A stretch of 7,483 nucleotides of DNA from an uncultured Bacilli bacterium (GCA_934700375.1 CAKUXT010000095.1:1-7483), one strand, 5' to 3'. Counted from the stretch's first letter, positions 1 through 6,744 are shown. The notes: generated by a model not told the origin, from the letters alone. Made by a program: numbers and translations.

Positions 1-74
1 GGATGGCGCCCTTTTTTGTTCCTGGATTCCGGAATCCAGGAACAAAAGGGTTACACATAAATTATTCTAGTTCC
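1..74. repeat. Left arm of a perfect 74-bp inverted repeat
   Basis: Bases 1-74 equal the reverse complement of 7409-7482 without a mismatch. Identity ends abruptly at 75, exactly where similarity to the downstream ABC gene begins, so the repeat has replaced the start of that gene. The arm carries a 34-bp loopless palindrome at 14-47. Read from the gene outward, the border starts GGAACTAG and has TGTGTAA about 18 bases in. That loosely recalls the ends of IS256-family elements, but no transposase is visible and the family is a guess. An IS end, a MITE-like repeat, or an assembly stopping in a genomic repeat are all possible. Confidence 0.9.
14..47. repeat. 34-bp perfect palindrome inside the left repeat arm
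   Basis: The two 17-base halves meet at 30/31 around TTCCGGAA with no loop bases. Pairing can continue outward with G-T wobbles to the C at 11 and G at 50, or as CCC-TTTT against AAAAGGG with two bulged T. As RNA it would fold into a very strong hairpin, but no T-run follows it on either strand, so it is not a textbook intrinsic terminator. It could block read-through into or out of the repeat element. Confidence 0.85.
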
Positions 75-116
75 CATTCAAAAGCCATCATAGCTATCAA
101 AAGGCATTAGACGACG

Positions 117-708
117 TCAACGTCTCCTTCCCTGAAAAGGGAATGGTCTTCATCATCGGAAAAAGCGGAAGCGGAAAGTCCACTCTCCTCAACATGATGG
201 CAGGCTTAGCCTCGCCTGACAAAGGAGAGGTCCTTTTCAATGGCAGGAACGTAACAAAGATGAAGGAGAAGGAGCTTGACTGTTACCACTATCAGGACAT
301 CGCCTTCATCTTCCAGAACTACTGCATCATGGAAGAGCTGACAGTCGAAGAAAATGTCGCTTTAGGAAAGGAAGAGAATCCTTCCCATATCAAGGACGAG
401 ATCAAGGATGTACTAGGGAAAGTCGGGCTTCTGAAGCAGAGAAAGAAGAAAGCGAAGTATCTCTCAGGCGGAGAGAAGCAGAGAGTTGCCATTGCAAGAG
501 CAATCGTGAAGAAACCTAGCATCATCTTCTCCGACGAGCCTACCGGAAACCTCGACAAACAGTCATCCAAAGATGTCCTATCCATCTTGAAGGAATACAG
601 CAAGGAAGGACTTGTCATCATCGTCTCCCACAATCTTTTCGATGCCTATGAATACGGAGACAGAATCATCACACTGGATCAGGGCAAGATTATCGAAGAC
701 AAGAGTCT
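117..708 (+). repeat. 592-bp exact direct repeat, copy 1 (ATPase domain)
   Basis: By eye every base from 117 to 708 matches 2736-3327 at a constant offset of 2619. The nearest differences are at 112, 116 and 709; beyond 713 the copies diverge, and upstream similarity stops at the repeat arm. The repeat covers most of the nucleotide-binding domain, including synonymous sites. Confidence 0.93.
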
Positions 709-901
709 CTCTCATGATATACAGGACCCAGCTTCAGTTTATATCGATAGCACCTCTTTCATTGACAAAGATTTCATCAATCAGCTAAACGAGGATCTGA
801 AAGAGAAAAAAGTCACAAAACTGTTATCACAGGATAGTGCTTTCAAGGAAACAGATGAGACACAGTTTTCTTCTGAGGAAAAGAAAAAAAGAAGAAACTG
901 A
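143..901 (+). CDS. ABC transporter ATPase domain (5'-truncated fragment of the upstream copy)
   Basis: This open stretch of 252 residues encodes the nucleotide-binding domain of the upstream transporter. Numbered from the ATG at 143 it shows Walker A GKSGSGKST (residues 6-14), the Q-loop FQN, the signature LSGGEKQR near 107-114, Walker B IIFSDEP and the H-loop histidine in IVSHN. The open frame extends 5' to base 71, and the codons up to 142 match the paralogue, so the ATG at 143 is an internal methionine and not a convincing start. It lies one base after an AGGG-like run, too close for normal SD spacing. After about residue 193 the sequence leaves its twin, becomes charged and ends KKKRRN at a TGA created by the frameshift. 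LolD/MacB-type ATPases are the nearest family. Function as a free ATPase is unlikely. Confidence 0.6.
   Translation: MVFIIGKSGSGKSTLLNMMAGLASPDKGEVLFNGRNVTKMKEKELDCYHYQDIAFIFQNYCIMEELTVEENVALGKEENPSHIKDEIKDVLGKVGLLKQRKKKAKYLSGGEKQRVAIARAIVKKPSIIFSDEPTGNLDKQSSKDVLSILKEYSKEGLVIIVSHNLFDAYEYGDRIITLDQGKIIEDKSLSHDIQDPASVYIDSTSFIDKDFINQLNEDLKEKKVTKLLSQDSAFKETDETQFSSEEKKKRRN
884..890 (+). other. A7 run: site of the frameshift between ATPase and permease parts
   Basis: Seven A followed by G lie in a lysine-rich linker. Adding one A, or slipping back by one base, joins the ATPase frame to the permease frame and restores a linker ending KRSFF, as in the intact paralogue (residues 284-288 there). The run could be a deletion, a sequencing error, or a slippage site. 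The codon phase (AAA AAA AGA in the incoming frame) is not the classical A AAA AAG arrangement. Confidence 0.6.
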
Positions 902-993
902 AACGTTCTTTCTTCAAACCATATTCTTCGATCTTCAAAGCGATAGGTCAGAACTGGTTCAGAGTCACCTTCTTCTCCGTCATCACCAGTCTA

Positions 994-2661
994 TTGTTGG
1001 TTCTCTTCTACAATCTATATTCTGTTTCCAATGCAAAAAACTATGACTTGGCCCTCAATGAATCTGAATACTATAAAAAGACAGACAATCTTACAGTCTT
1101 CAGAAAGCGAATTGATTCAACGACAAATTATTGGGACGGAACACAAGCCATTGCAGAATCAAAAGATGATCTTCAAGGCACAGAGGACCTGTACCAGGAT
1201 GCGTTCAGACTATATCGTTTCCAACATATCATTTACAAAAACACCCTCATCACAAGCTTTGATAAATATCAGATCTCCAACGATAAAACTACACTTTACT
1301 ATCCAAAGAAAAACAATGGCCTTCTTATTTGCAGTGATGAATACATCAAGAAAAACCTTCAAATCGATAAAATCGAATATATAAAGGAAGCAAATGAAAT
1401 CAAGAAAAGCGGCATCTATATGACTGATTTCATGGCGGATGCTTACATCAGCAATTCCGAAGGTCTGTTTAAGACATATGATGATCTTGTCGGTCAGGTC
1501 GGTCTTAAATACTACAACACCAATTATCCCAATGCAAAAGCGATGTATGTCAATGGCATCATCAAAACAGACTACAGAAACAAATATCCGAAATTATTCA
1601 GTCTCCTCTCAAGCAAACAGAATTCGACTTTCACCAAAGAACATCAGTATCAGGAAGGCGTCGATTATATCACTAACGCACTTGCCATCTTTTATTCGAC
1701 AAATAAAAACATCTTCACGGACACTAGGCAAGAAAAGACAAAAGATTCAGTTGTTTTAGCATTGAATTATGTCACTGGAAATGACGCAGAACAAACAACC
1801 AATGCAATGGGCACAATCATCGGAAGATGCTCTAGCCTCAAAGACAACGAATGCATCATTTCACCTAAGTATGCTACGAATATCAATTGTTCAAATGTGA
1901 ATGTTTTCACGGAAGCCTATCCGCTCAGTTTACGAAAAAGGATCTATGGTACAGAATTCTCTGACCCGCATCATTTCACAAAAGTATATCTAAGATCAGA
2001 ACATAAAGAGCTCTATCACGAAGGAGACACGCATTTCGATAGTGCATCCATTCTGGTAAGCGACAACTTGTTCAACAAGCTTTTCGAAGAAGACTGCATT
2101 CCTTTTGGTTACCATTTCTATAAAGTCAAAGACAAAGATGCGCTGATGGAGCATTTAAGCGAAAAAGATTATCGATTAAGCATTCAAAATCAGTATGTCA
2201 CAGAACACTTTTACGAATATCTCTTTGTTTTCACAAAGGCATTCAGACTGATATCATTCATCTGTCTGGCTGTCGCTATTTTTGCTCTTTTCCTCTATTC
2301 TTACAATCTGATCAAACTGAACAACTACAACATCGGCATTTTCAAAGCGCTTGGATACAACGGCGGAAAACTATCCTTGTATTTCCTTGCCCGATTCTCG
2401 TTGTTCACTTTGATGACTGCATCCTACTATTTTATCTTCGATCTCATATTCATCTATTGCGCAAATACTATCCTATCAAAAACAATAAGAAGACTAGCTA
2501 ACTCGGCTCCTTTCTATTATCACAGAATATTCACTTTCGTCATGAAAGATTTCCTCTTCGGTGTAGCCTGTCTTCTTCTGTTTATCTGCATCGTTGATTT
2601 CTTCTACCTCTTCCTCTTAAGAAAGAAGAAAGTCGATACTATTTTAAGGAACAAGGATTAG
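994..2661 (+). CDS. MacB/FtsX-like permease part of the upstream ABC transporter (frameshift-separated)
   Basis: This is the permease half of the broken upstream gene. A TTG at 994 gives 555 residues, but it falls inside the first membrane helix, with no SD, so it is probably not a true start. The frame is open from about 877, and the codons from 901 (KRSFF..., F-rich helix) align with the paralogue. Using TTG numbering, a long extracytoplasmic domain runs from about 15 to 410, followed by membrane helices near 416-440, 462-488 and 521-542. The cytoplasmic motif IGIFKALGYNGGK (447-459) is typical of FtsX-family permeases. A block near 109-200 (LLIC, IKKNLQI, MADAYI, NGIIKTDY) is shared with the downstream copy, while the rest is diverged. 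The tail LRNKD mirrors LRHKD of the twin. The stop lies four bases before the next ATG, so the two genes formed one operon. Confidence 0.6.
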   Translation: MLVLFYNLYSVSNAKNYDLALNESEYYKKTDNLTVFRKRIDSTTNYWDGTQAIAESKDDLQGTEDLYQDAFRLYRFQHIIYKNTLITSFDKYQISNDKTTLYYPKKNNGLLICSDEYIKKNLQIDKIEYIKEANEIKKSGIYMTDFMADAYISNSEGLFKTYDDLVGQVGLKYYNTNYPNAKAMYVNGIIKTDYRNKYPKLFSLLSSKQNSTFTKEHQYQEGVDYITNALAIFYSTNKNIFTDTRQEKTKDSVVLALNYVTGNDAEQTTNAMGTIIGRCSSLKDNECIISPKYATNINCSNVNVFTEAYPLSLRKRIYGTEFSDPHHFTKVYLRSEHKELYHEGDTHFDSASILVSDNLFNKLFEEDCIPFGYHFYKVKDKDALMEHLSEKDYRLSIQNQYVTEHFYEYLFVFTKAFRLISFICLAVAIFALFLYSYNLIKLNNYNIGIFKALGYNGGKLSLYFLARFSLFTLMTASYYFIFDLIFIYCANTILSKTIRRLANSAPFYYHRIFTFVMKDFLFGVACLLLFICIVDFFYLFLLRKKKVDTILRNKD

Positions 2662-2665
2662 AAGT

Positions 2666-5305
2666 ATGTTACAAGTCAAAAACCTCACTAAGACATTCAA
2701 AAGCCATCATAGCTATCAAAAGGCATTAGATGACATCAACGTCTCCTTCCCTGAAAAGGGAATGGTCTTCATCATCGGAAAAAGCGGAAGCGGAAAGTCC
2801 ACTCTCCTCAACATGATGGCAGGCTTAGCCTCGCCTGACAAAGGAGAGGTCCTTTTCAATGGCAGGAACGTAACAAAGATGAAGGAGAAGGAGCTTGACT
2901 GTTACCACTATCAGGACATCGCCTTCATCTTCCAGAACTACTGCATCATGGAAGAGCTGACAGTCGAAGAAAATGTCGCTTTAGGAAAGGAAGAGAATCC
3001 TTCCCATATCAAGGACGAGATCAAGGATGTACTAGGGAAAGTCGGGCTTCTGAAGCAGAGAAAGAAGAAAGCGAAGTATCTCTCAGGCGGAGAGAAGCAG
3101 AGAGTTGCCATTGCAAGAGCAATCGTGAAGAAACCTAGCATCATCTTCTCCGACGAGCCTACCGGAAACCTCGACAAACAGTCATCCAAAGATGTCCTAT
3201 CCATCTTGAAGGAATACAGCAAGGAAGGACTTGTCATCATCGTCTCCCACAATCTTTTCGATGCCTATGAATACGGAGACAGAATCATCACACTGGATCA
3301 GGGCAAGATTATCGAAGACAAGAGTCTTTCTGCTGATAAAATCATCTATCCTGATGTTTACCTATCCGCAAACACTTTCTTGAACAAAGAAGAACTTGAC
3401 AATCTAAATTATGAAATCGAAAAAGGGAATATCCCTGTTTTCCATTCAAAAGAGGATGCATTCATTCCGACAGTCGATAACTTTGAAAGCCACACTGAAA
3501 AAGAAGAGAAAGCAAAGCGTTCTTTCTTCTCCCCGTTTATCCCAATACAAAAGGCAATCGGCGGAAATTACCTGAAAACAATTCTGTTCTCCTTTATCAT
3601 CTCTTTGGTTCTCATCATCTTTTCCGCAACGTACTATTTAGGTGAATATGATGGTATGGACACTGGAAACAGTTCCTATTTCAAAAGCAGTGATACCTAT
3701 ATCCTTCAGAAAGGATATCAAGATTCTTTGAATGGTGTCTCCTCCATCAAACCATCGACATTAGGAATCATCAATGAAGAGGATGAAAAGACTTTGCATG
3801 ATTCTTTCCCGGATGAAAAACCTTATAAGCTTTATCGATACAGTCATTCTTATTCTACCAGTTTTACACGTTTTGAAATCGGCTTCAACAGCAACATATC
3901 TTTGGATAATCTGAACGCAAGACATATGAAATACGGAACAGGATTGTTGATCTGCAAAGAAGACTTCATCAAAAAGAATCTTCAGATTTCAGAGATCGAA
4001 TATGTCAAAACTGCACCTGTCATCAAAAACAGTGGCGTATATATCACAGACTATATGGCTGACGCCTATATCGCTAATGCCAATAAAATCTATAAAAGTT
4101 ATGATGATGTCGTAGGCGATTTATCTAGCCTAAACAACAGCGGTGCCAGAATCAGCACTATCCATATCAATGGCATCATCAAGACAGACTATAAGAAGAA
4201 GATTCCGAATATTATTCAATATTCTTCAAGCGGAAATAAGGATCACTCCTATCTCTTATATAGAAACTGCCAGAATGAGACCGACTATATTCTGAATGCG
4301 TTGTCGCTGTACTATACGACAAACGAGAACTTCTTTGACGATGTGAAAAATGAAGAGACAAAGAAAACCTTTCGCCAATACTTGATGCTATCAAACAAAC
4401 AAGACATCAATATTTCACAGATGATACATGTTGTTTACAGTTCAGAACTAAAGGATGATGAAGCAATCCTGCCGCCTGATTTCATCAAGGCCTGCATGAA
4501 TGAAACTGAAGACACATTTGTCGAAGAATACAACAAGAGAAGCGATTCACAGAAGATGTCGTTGTTCTGCTATCAATATTATTTATCAAAATCTCCTCTT
4601 GTCGATTTTTCCCTTTCTATCAATCGAGTCAGAAAGTTAAGTGATCCTGAACTTAAGAAAAAGCCTTCCCTCCCCGATCAAAAAAGCACAATCATCATCA
4701 GCAAAAACGCATACTATAAATTACTGAAGGGCAGCTCTGTTCCTATTTCCTATTATTTTGACAGTTATTCAGACGCATATAGACTATATTCAGTGATGAG
4801 GAAAAACGATTTCTACGAAAAGACACTTCAGACAGAAATCAATATGAATGCAGCTTATTACCTCAATTCCTTATCCTCTCTGCTTGAATTCTGTGCGGAA
4901 TTCTCACTAGTAGCAACAGTCATTGCGATCGGTTCTTATTCTATCTTCCTCATCATGGATAACAGATATAAGATCGGTGTACTGAAAGCAATCGGTTACA
5001 AAGGAAACAGTCTCTCCGTCTATTTCTTCATCCGCCTATTATTGTTCTTAGCCGCAACTGCGATTCTATATCTTCTCTTCAGTCAGATATTCAACGCTAT
5101 CATCAACAGGCTGCTTACAAAAGCAATCTACAGCACAATGGATTCCAAATATTCTCAGCCTTTATTCTACTTCCTCTATTTCAAACTGAAAGACTTCGCT
5201 TTCGGATTAATAGCAGTCACTCTCCTTGCAGCTTTGTTTGAATTAGGTTATCTTTATATCCTAAGAAAGATCAAAGTCAGCACTGTTTTGAGACATAAAG
5301 ACTGA
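2666..5305 (+). CDS. Fused ABC transporter ATPase-permease, type VII (MacB/FtsX-like)
   Basis: This intact protein of 879 residues joins an ATPase to a four-helix permease. The ATPase (about 1-222) has Walker A GKSGSGKST (38-46), Q-loop Q90, signature LSGGEKQR (139-146), Walker B IIFSDE (159-164), a D-loop (NLD) and H195. A charged linker leads to membrane helix 1 (about 303-325), an extracytoplasmic domain of some 415 residues, and helices near 743-764, 783-808 and 845-866. The motif IGVLKAIGYKG (770-780) is FtsX-like. Type VII transporters use ATP to drive periplasmic or extracellular conformational work, such as lipoprotein, peptide or antibiotic handling; the substrate here cannot be told. 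The start is set by AAGGA at 2653-2657, eight bases before the ATG. The gene is the second of a tandem pair, and no two-component regulator is visible. ATPase and permease in one chain, with so large an outer domain, is unlike BceAB. Confidence 0.9.
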   Translation: MLQVKNLTKTFKSHHSYQKALDDINVSFPEKGMVFIIGKSGSGKSTLLNMMAGLASPDKGEVLFNGRNVTKMKEKELDCYHYQDIAFIFQNYCIMEELTVEENVALGKEENPSHIKDEIKDVLGKVGLLKQRKKKAKYLSGGEKQRVAIARAIVKKPSIIFSDEPTGNLDKQSSKDVLSILKEYSKEGLVIIVSHNLFDAYEYGDRIITLDQGKIIEDKSLSADKIIYPDVYLSANTFLNKEELDNLNYEIEKGNIPVFHSKEDAFIPTVDNFESHTEKEEKAKRSFFSPFIPIQKAIGGNYLKTILFSFIISLVLIIFSATYYLGEYDGMDTGNSSYFKSSDTYILQKGYQDSLNGVSSIKPSTLGIINEEDEKTLHDSFPDEKPYKLYRYSHSYSTSFTRFEIGFNSNISLDNLNARHMKYGTGLLICKEDFIKKNLQISEIEYVKTAPVIKNSGVYITDYMADAYIANANKIYKSYDDVVGDLSSLNNSGARISTIHINGIIKTDYKKKIPNIIQYSSSGNKDHSYLLYRNCQNETDYILNALSLYYTTNENFFDDVKNEETKKTFRQYLMLSNKQDINISQMIHVVYSSELKDDEAILPPDFIKACMNETEDTFVEEYNKRSDSQKMSLFCYQYYLSKSPLVDFSLSINRVRKLSDPELKKKPSLPDQKSTIIISKNAYYKLLKGSSVPISYYFDSYSDAYRLYSVMRKNDFYEKTLQTEINMNAAYYLNSLSSLLEFCAEFSLVATVIAIGSYSIFLIMDNRYKIGVLKAIGYKGNSLSVYFFIRLLLFLAATAILYLLFSQIFNAIINRLLTKAIYSTMDSKYSQPLFYFLYFKLKDFAFGLIAVTLLAALFELGYLYILRKIKVSTVLRHKD
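2736..3327 (+). repeat. 592-bp exact direct repeat, copy 2 (ATPase domain)
   Basis: Partner of 117-708. It lies wholly within the ATPase coding part of the intact transporter, from just before Walker A to just after the H-loop region (residues about 24-220). Confidence 0.93.
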
Positions 5306-5353
5306 ATTTTCATCAAAAGGTGTCGTTTTGACGCGAAAGTCATTCGAAAATCA

Positions 5354-5382
5354 TTGACATCCTATTCATAATTGTGTAGAAT
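5354..5382 (+). promoter_or_regulatory. Sigma-A-type promoter of the infC operon
   Basis: TTGACA at 5354-5359 and TAGAAT at 5377-5382 are separated by exactly 17 bases, a near-consensus vegetative promoter. Transcription would start near 5389, giving a leader of about 200 bases before infC. This suits a high-expression ribosomal protein operon. No intrinsic terminator is seen between the ABC gene stop at 5305 and this promoter. Confidence 0.8.
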
Positions 5383-5388
5383 AATCAA

Positions 5389-5563
5389 CGCGAAAAAACG
5401 CAACTAAGAAAGAGAACTCCCGTTCTCACCTGACTGAATCTCGTTTCGGTAGGTCAACAGCTTGAGTTGAAATCGCACATGACAATCAATATTCGTATTA
5501 TTGTTTTGGTGCGCTATCAATTGGCTTTAACGGGTTTCTCTTGATTGGGAAGCCCGTTTTTTC
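5389..5563 (+). ncRNA. Structured 5' leader of infC-rpmI-rplT, candidate L20 leader
   Basis: Several stems can be read by eye. GAGAAC (5412-5417) pairs with GTTCTC (5422-5427). ACCT-G-ACTGAA (5428-5438) pairs with TTCGGT-AGGT (5445-5454) around a bulged G. TCAAC (5454-5458) can pair with GTTGA (5466-5470), sharing base 5454 with the previous stem. CGCAC (5474-5478) pairs with GTGCG (5509-5513), enclosing a hairpin capped by a TTCG tetraloop at 5492-5495. The leader ends in an intrinsic terminator. CCCGTT at 5419-5424 can also pair with AACGGG at 5529-5534, the left terminator arm, so a competing antiterminator fold is possible. In Bacillus subtilis, bL20 represses this operon through such a leader; the same role here is inference from position and architecture. 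Assignment to the Rfam L20 leader family was not tested. Confidence 0.65.
5529..5563 (+). terminator. Intrinsic attenuator upstream of infC
   Basis: The arms AACGGGTTTC (5529-5538) and GAAGCCCGTT (5549-5558) form a 10-bp stem with one G-U pair and a 10-base loop. A run of T from 5557 to 5562 follows. It sits between the promoter and the infC SD, so it can only act as a conditional terminator for the operon. Confidence 0.85.
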
Positions 5564-5573
5564 TTAGCATAAT

Positions 5574-5590
5574 GGAGGATTAGTCTTATA
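5574..5590 (+). promoter_or_regulatory. infC SD and non-canonical AUA start codon
   Basis: GGAGG at 5574-5578 is nine bases before ATA at 5588-5590. The frame is closed upstream by TAA at 5570-5572. No ATG, GTG or TTG occurs in frame before the GTG at 5675, which would remove the conserved N-terminal segment (VNERI). An ATT at 5579 is also in frame but abuts the SD. infC is known for rare start codons that let IF3 repress its own translation. Confidence 0.75.
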
Positions 5591-6169
5591 TCAAACAAGT
5601 ATCAAGGTCAGCAGTTCCGTCCGAAAAACAATAACGACCGCGAATTAGTCAACGAAAGGATTCACTTCAAAGAAGTGCTTCTTATCGGCCCTGAGGGAGA
5701 AAGCTTCGGCGTAGTCCCGATGAGAGTTGCCTTACAGAAATCCTATGAATATCAGATGGATATTCTTTGCGTTTCTCCTCAGGCACACCCGCCAGTCTGC
5801 AAAATTGTCGATTATGGCAAGTACAAATTCGACAAAGACAAGAAGGCCAAGGAAGCAAAGAAGAATCAGAAGAAGACTGTCGTCAAGGAAGTTCGTTTTA
5901 CGGCTACGACTGATAAGCACGATCTGGAGACCAAAGCCAAAGCTGCCATCAAGTTCCTTGAAGATGGCATGAAGGTCAAGGTTTCTGTCTACATCAAAGG
6001 CAGAATGATGCAGAGAATGGATATCGTCAAAGAGACACTCGCTACATTCATGTCCATGGTCAGTGATTATTCAACTACTGAGAAAGAGCCGGAATTAGTC
6101 GGCAAAGATTATTCCATCATGCTGAATCCAAAAGCTTCAAAGAAACAGGAGGGCCAGAAAAATGCCTAA
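5588..6169 (+). CDS. infC: Translation initiation factor IF-3
   Basis: IF3 binds the 30S subunit, prevents premature 50S joining and checks start codon-initiator tRNA pairing. From the ATA start the product has 193 residues, slightly longer than the usual 170-180 because of a polar N-terminal tail (about 1-19). The N-domain begins at VNERI (21-25) and contains KIVDYGKYKFDKDK (about 71-84), which fits the IF3 signature pattern. A lysine-rich linker helix follows, then the C-domain from KEVRFTATTDKHD (about 100-112) through KGRMMQRMDI. In this domain most homologues have RGREM where this one has KGRMM. Its stop overlaps the start of rpmI by eight bases, so translation is coupled. Starting at the GTG at 5675 would give only 164 residues and delete conserved sequence. 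Expression is likely controlled by the leader attenuator and by the rare start codon. Confidence 0.95.
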   Translation: MSNKYQGQQFRPKNNNDRELVNERIHFKEVLLIGPEGESFGVVPMRVALQKSYEYQMDILCVSPQAHPPVCKIVDYGKYKFDKDKKAKEAKKNQKKTVVKEVRFTATTDKHDLETKAKAAIKFLEDGMKVKVSVYIKGRMMQRMDIVKETLATFMSMVSDYSTTEKEPELVGKDYSIMLNPKASKKQEGQKNA

Positions 6170-6356
6170 AATGAAGAGTAAACGTGGTGCCGTTAAGAGA
6201 TTCAAAATCACAGCTAGCGGCAAGGTCAAGAAGTGGAACCAGAATACAAGCCACCTCTCTCACAATAAGACCCATAAGATGATCCGTCACAATCGTAAGG
6301 CCAGATACCTTAACAGCCTCGAGTCTAAGAAGATGACTGGGCTTATCAGCAAGTAA
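6162..6356 (+). CDS. rpmI: 50S ribosomal protein bL35
   Basis: The 64-residue basic protein is the usual length for bL35 and begins MPKMKSKRGAVKRFK, the conserved N-terminal block of the family. Further typical elements are TASGKVK and the HNK...R motif in the middle. It is a component of the large ribosomal subunit. The ATG lies within the end of infC, preceded by GGAGGG at about 6150-6155, and the two reading frames overlap by eight bases. The order infC-rpmI-rplT is the canonical one in bacteria. Confidence 0.96.
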   Translation: MPKMKSKRGAVKRFKITASGKVKKWNQNTSHLSHNKTHKMIRHNRKARYLNSLESKKMTGLISK

Positions 6357-6372
6357 AGAGAGGTAAGTAACA

Positions 6373-6732
6373 ATGAGAGTTAAACGTGGTACAGTCAGAC
6401 ATGACAGCCGTAAAAAGATTTTAAAGAGAGCTGAAGGCTTCTACGGAGCCAGACATAAGCTTTTCAATACTGCTAAGGAAGCTACCTTAAAGGCTGATGC
6501 ACATGCATTTAACGGCCGTAAGGAAAGAAAGCAGGACTACAGAAAGCTTTGGATCCGCCGTATCTCTGCCGCTTGTAAGCTCAACGGAATCTCCTATTCC
6601 CAGTTCATGTATGGATTGAAGCTTGCTGACATCCAGCTCAACAGAAAGATGCTCAGTGAAATCGCCGGCTCCAACGCCGAAGAGTTCAAGAATCTTGCTG
6701 AAACTGCAAAGAACGCTATCGCAAGCAAGTAA
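6373..6732 (+). CDS. rplT: 50S ribosomal protein bL20
   Basis: The product has 119 residues, the normal family length. It starts MRVKRGTVRHDSRKKILKRA and continues with GFYGARHKLFNTAKEA, matching the conserved long basic N-terminal extension that threads into 23S rRNA. The globular C-terminal part contains RKLWIRRISAACKLNGISYS. bL20 is an early assembly protein of the 50S subunit. In Bacillus it is also the repressor of this operon, acting on the leader RNA. An SD-like AGAGAGG lies at 6357-6363 before the ATG, and a strong terminator follows 12 bases after the stop. Confidence 0.97.
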   Translation: MRVKRGTVRHDSRKKILKRAEGFYGARHKLFNTAKEATLKADAHAFNGRKERKQDYRKLWIRRISAACKLNGISYSQFMYGLKLADIQLNRKMLSEIAGSNAEEFKNLAETAKNAIASK

Positions 6733-6744
6733 TCAACAAAACAC

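Larger units (their letters stand above)
75..2661 (+). pseudogene. Fused ABC transporter ATPase-permease, 5'-truncated and frameshifted
   Basis: This is the upstream paralogue of the intact gene at 2666-5305. Similarity starts at base 75, equivalent to base 2694, so the first nine codons and part of the tenth are gone. The frame meets a TAG at 68-70 inside the repeat arm, and no start codon lies between there and the ATG at 143, which sits only just upstream of Walker A. The ATPase part reads in the frame of base 143 and stops at 899-901; the permease part reads in the frame of base 901. One missing A in the A7 run at 884-890 explains the shift. With both lesions the gene is probably dead as a fused protein. 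A homopolymer sequencing error is the alternative for the second lesion. Confidence 0.8.

Noticed and set aside
3..110. Short plus-strand reading frame through the left repeat arm (ATG at 3)
   Set aside because: It has 35 codons, crosses the repeat border into ABC sequence out of frame, has no visible SD, and its openness over the palindrome is probably chance.
319..633. Minus-strand 104-residue ORF, found again at 2938-3252
   Set aside because: It is the antisense shadow of the duplicated ATPase domain. The identical protein at both places follows from the 592-bp DNA repeat.
884..891. Classical -1 programmed frameshift heptamer (A AAA AAG)
   Set aside because: The incoming frame reads AAA AAA AGA across it, so the codon phase is wrong for simultaneous tRNA slippage, and the gene is also truncated. 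Decay or a sequencing error is simpler.
994..996. TTG as a genuine start of a separate permease gene
   Set aside because: It lies within the first membrane helix and has no SD. Matching sequence continues upstream in the same frame to about 901.
4212..4394. Minus-strand 60-residue ORF inside the intact permease
   Set aside because: It is antisense to a strong coding frame and has no features of its own.
5675..6169. infC starting at the GTG at 5675
   Set aside because: It would remove the conserved N-terminal part of IF3 and has no SD at proper spacing, whereas ATA at 5588 has a strong one.
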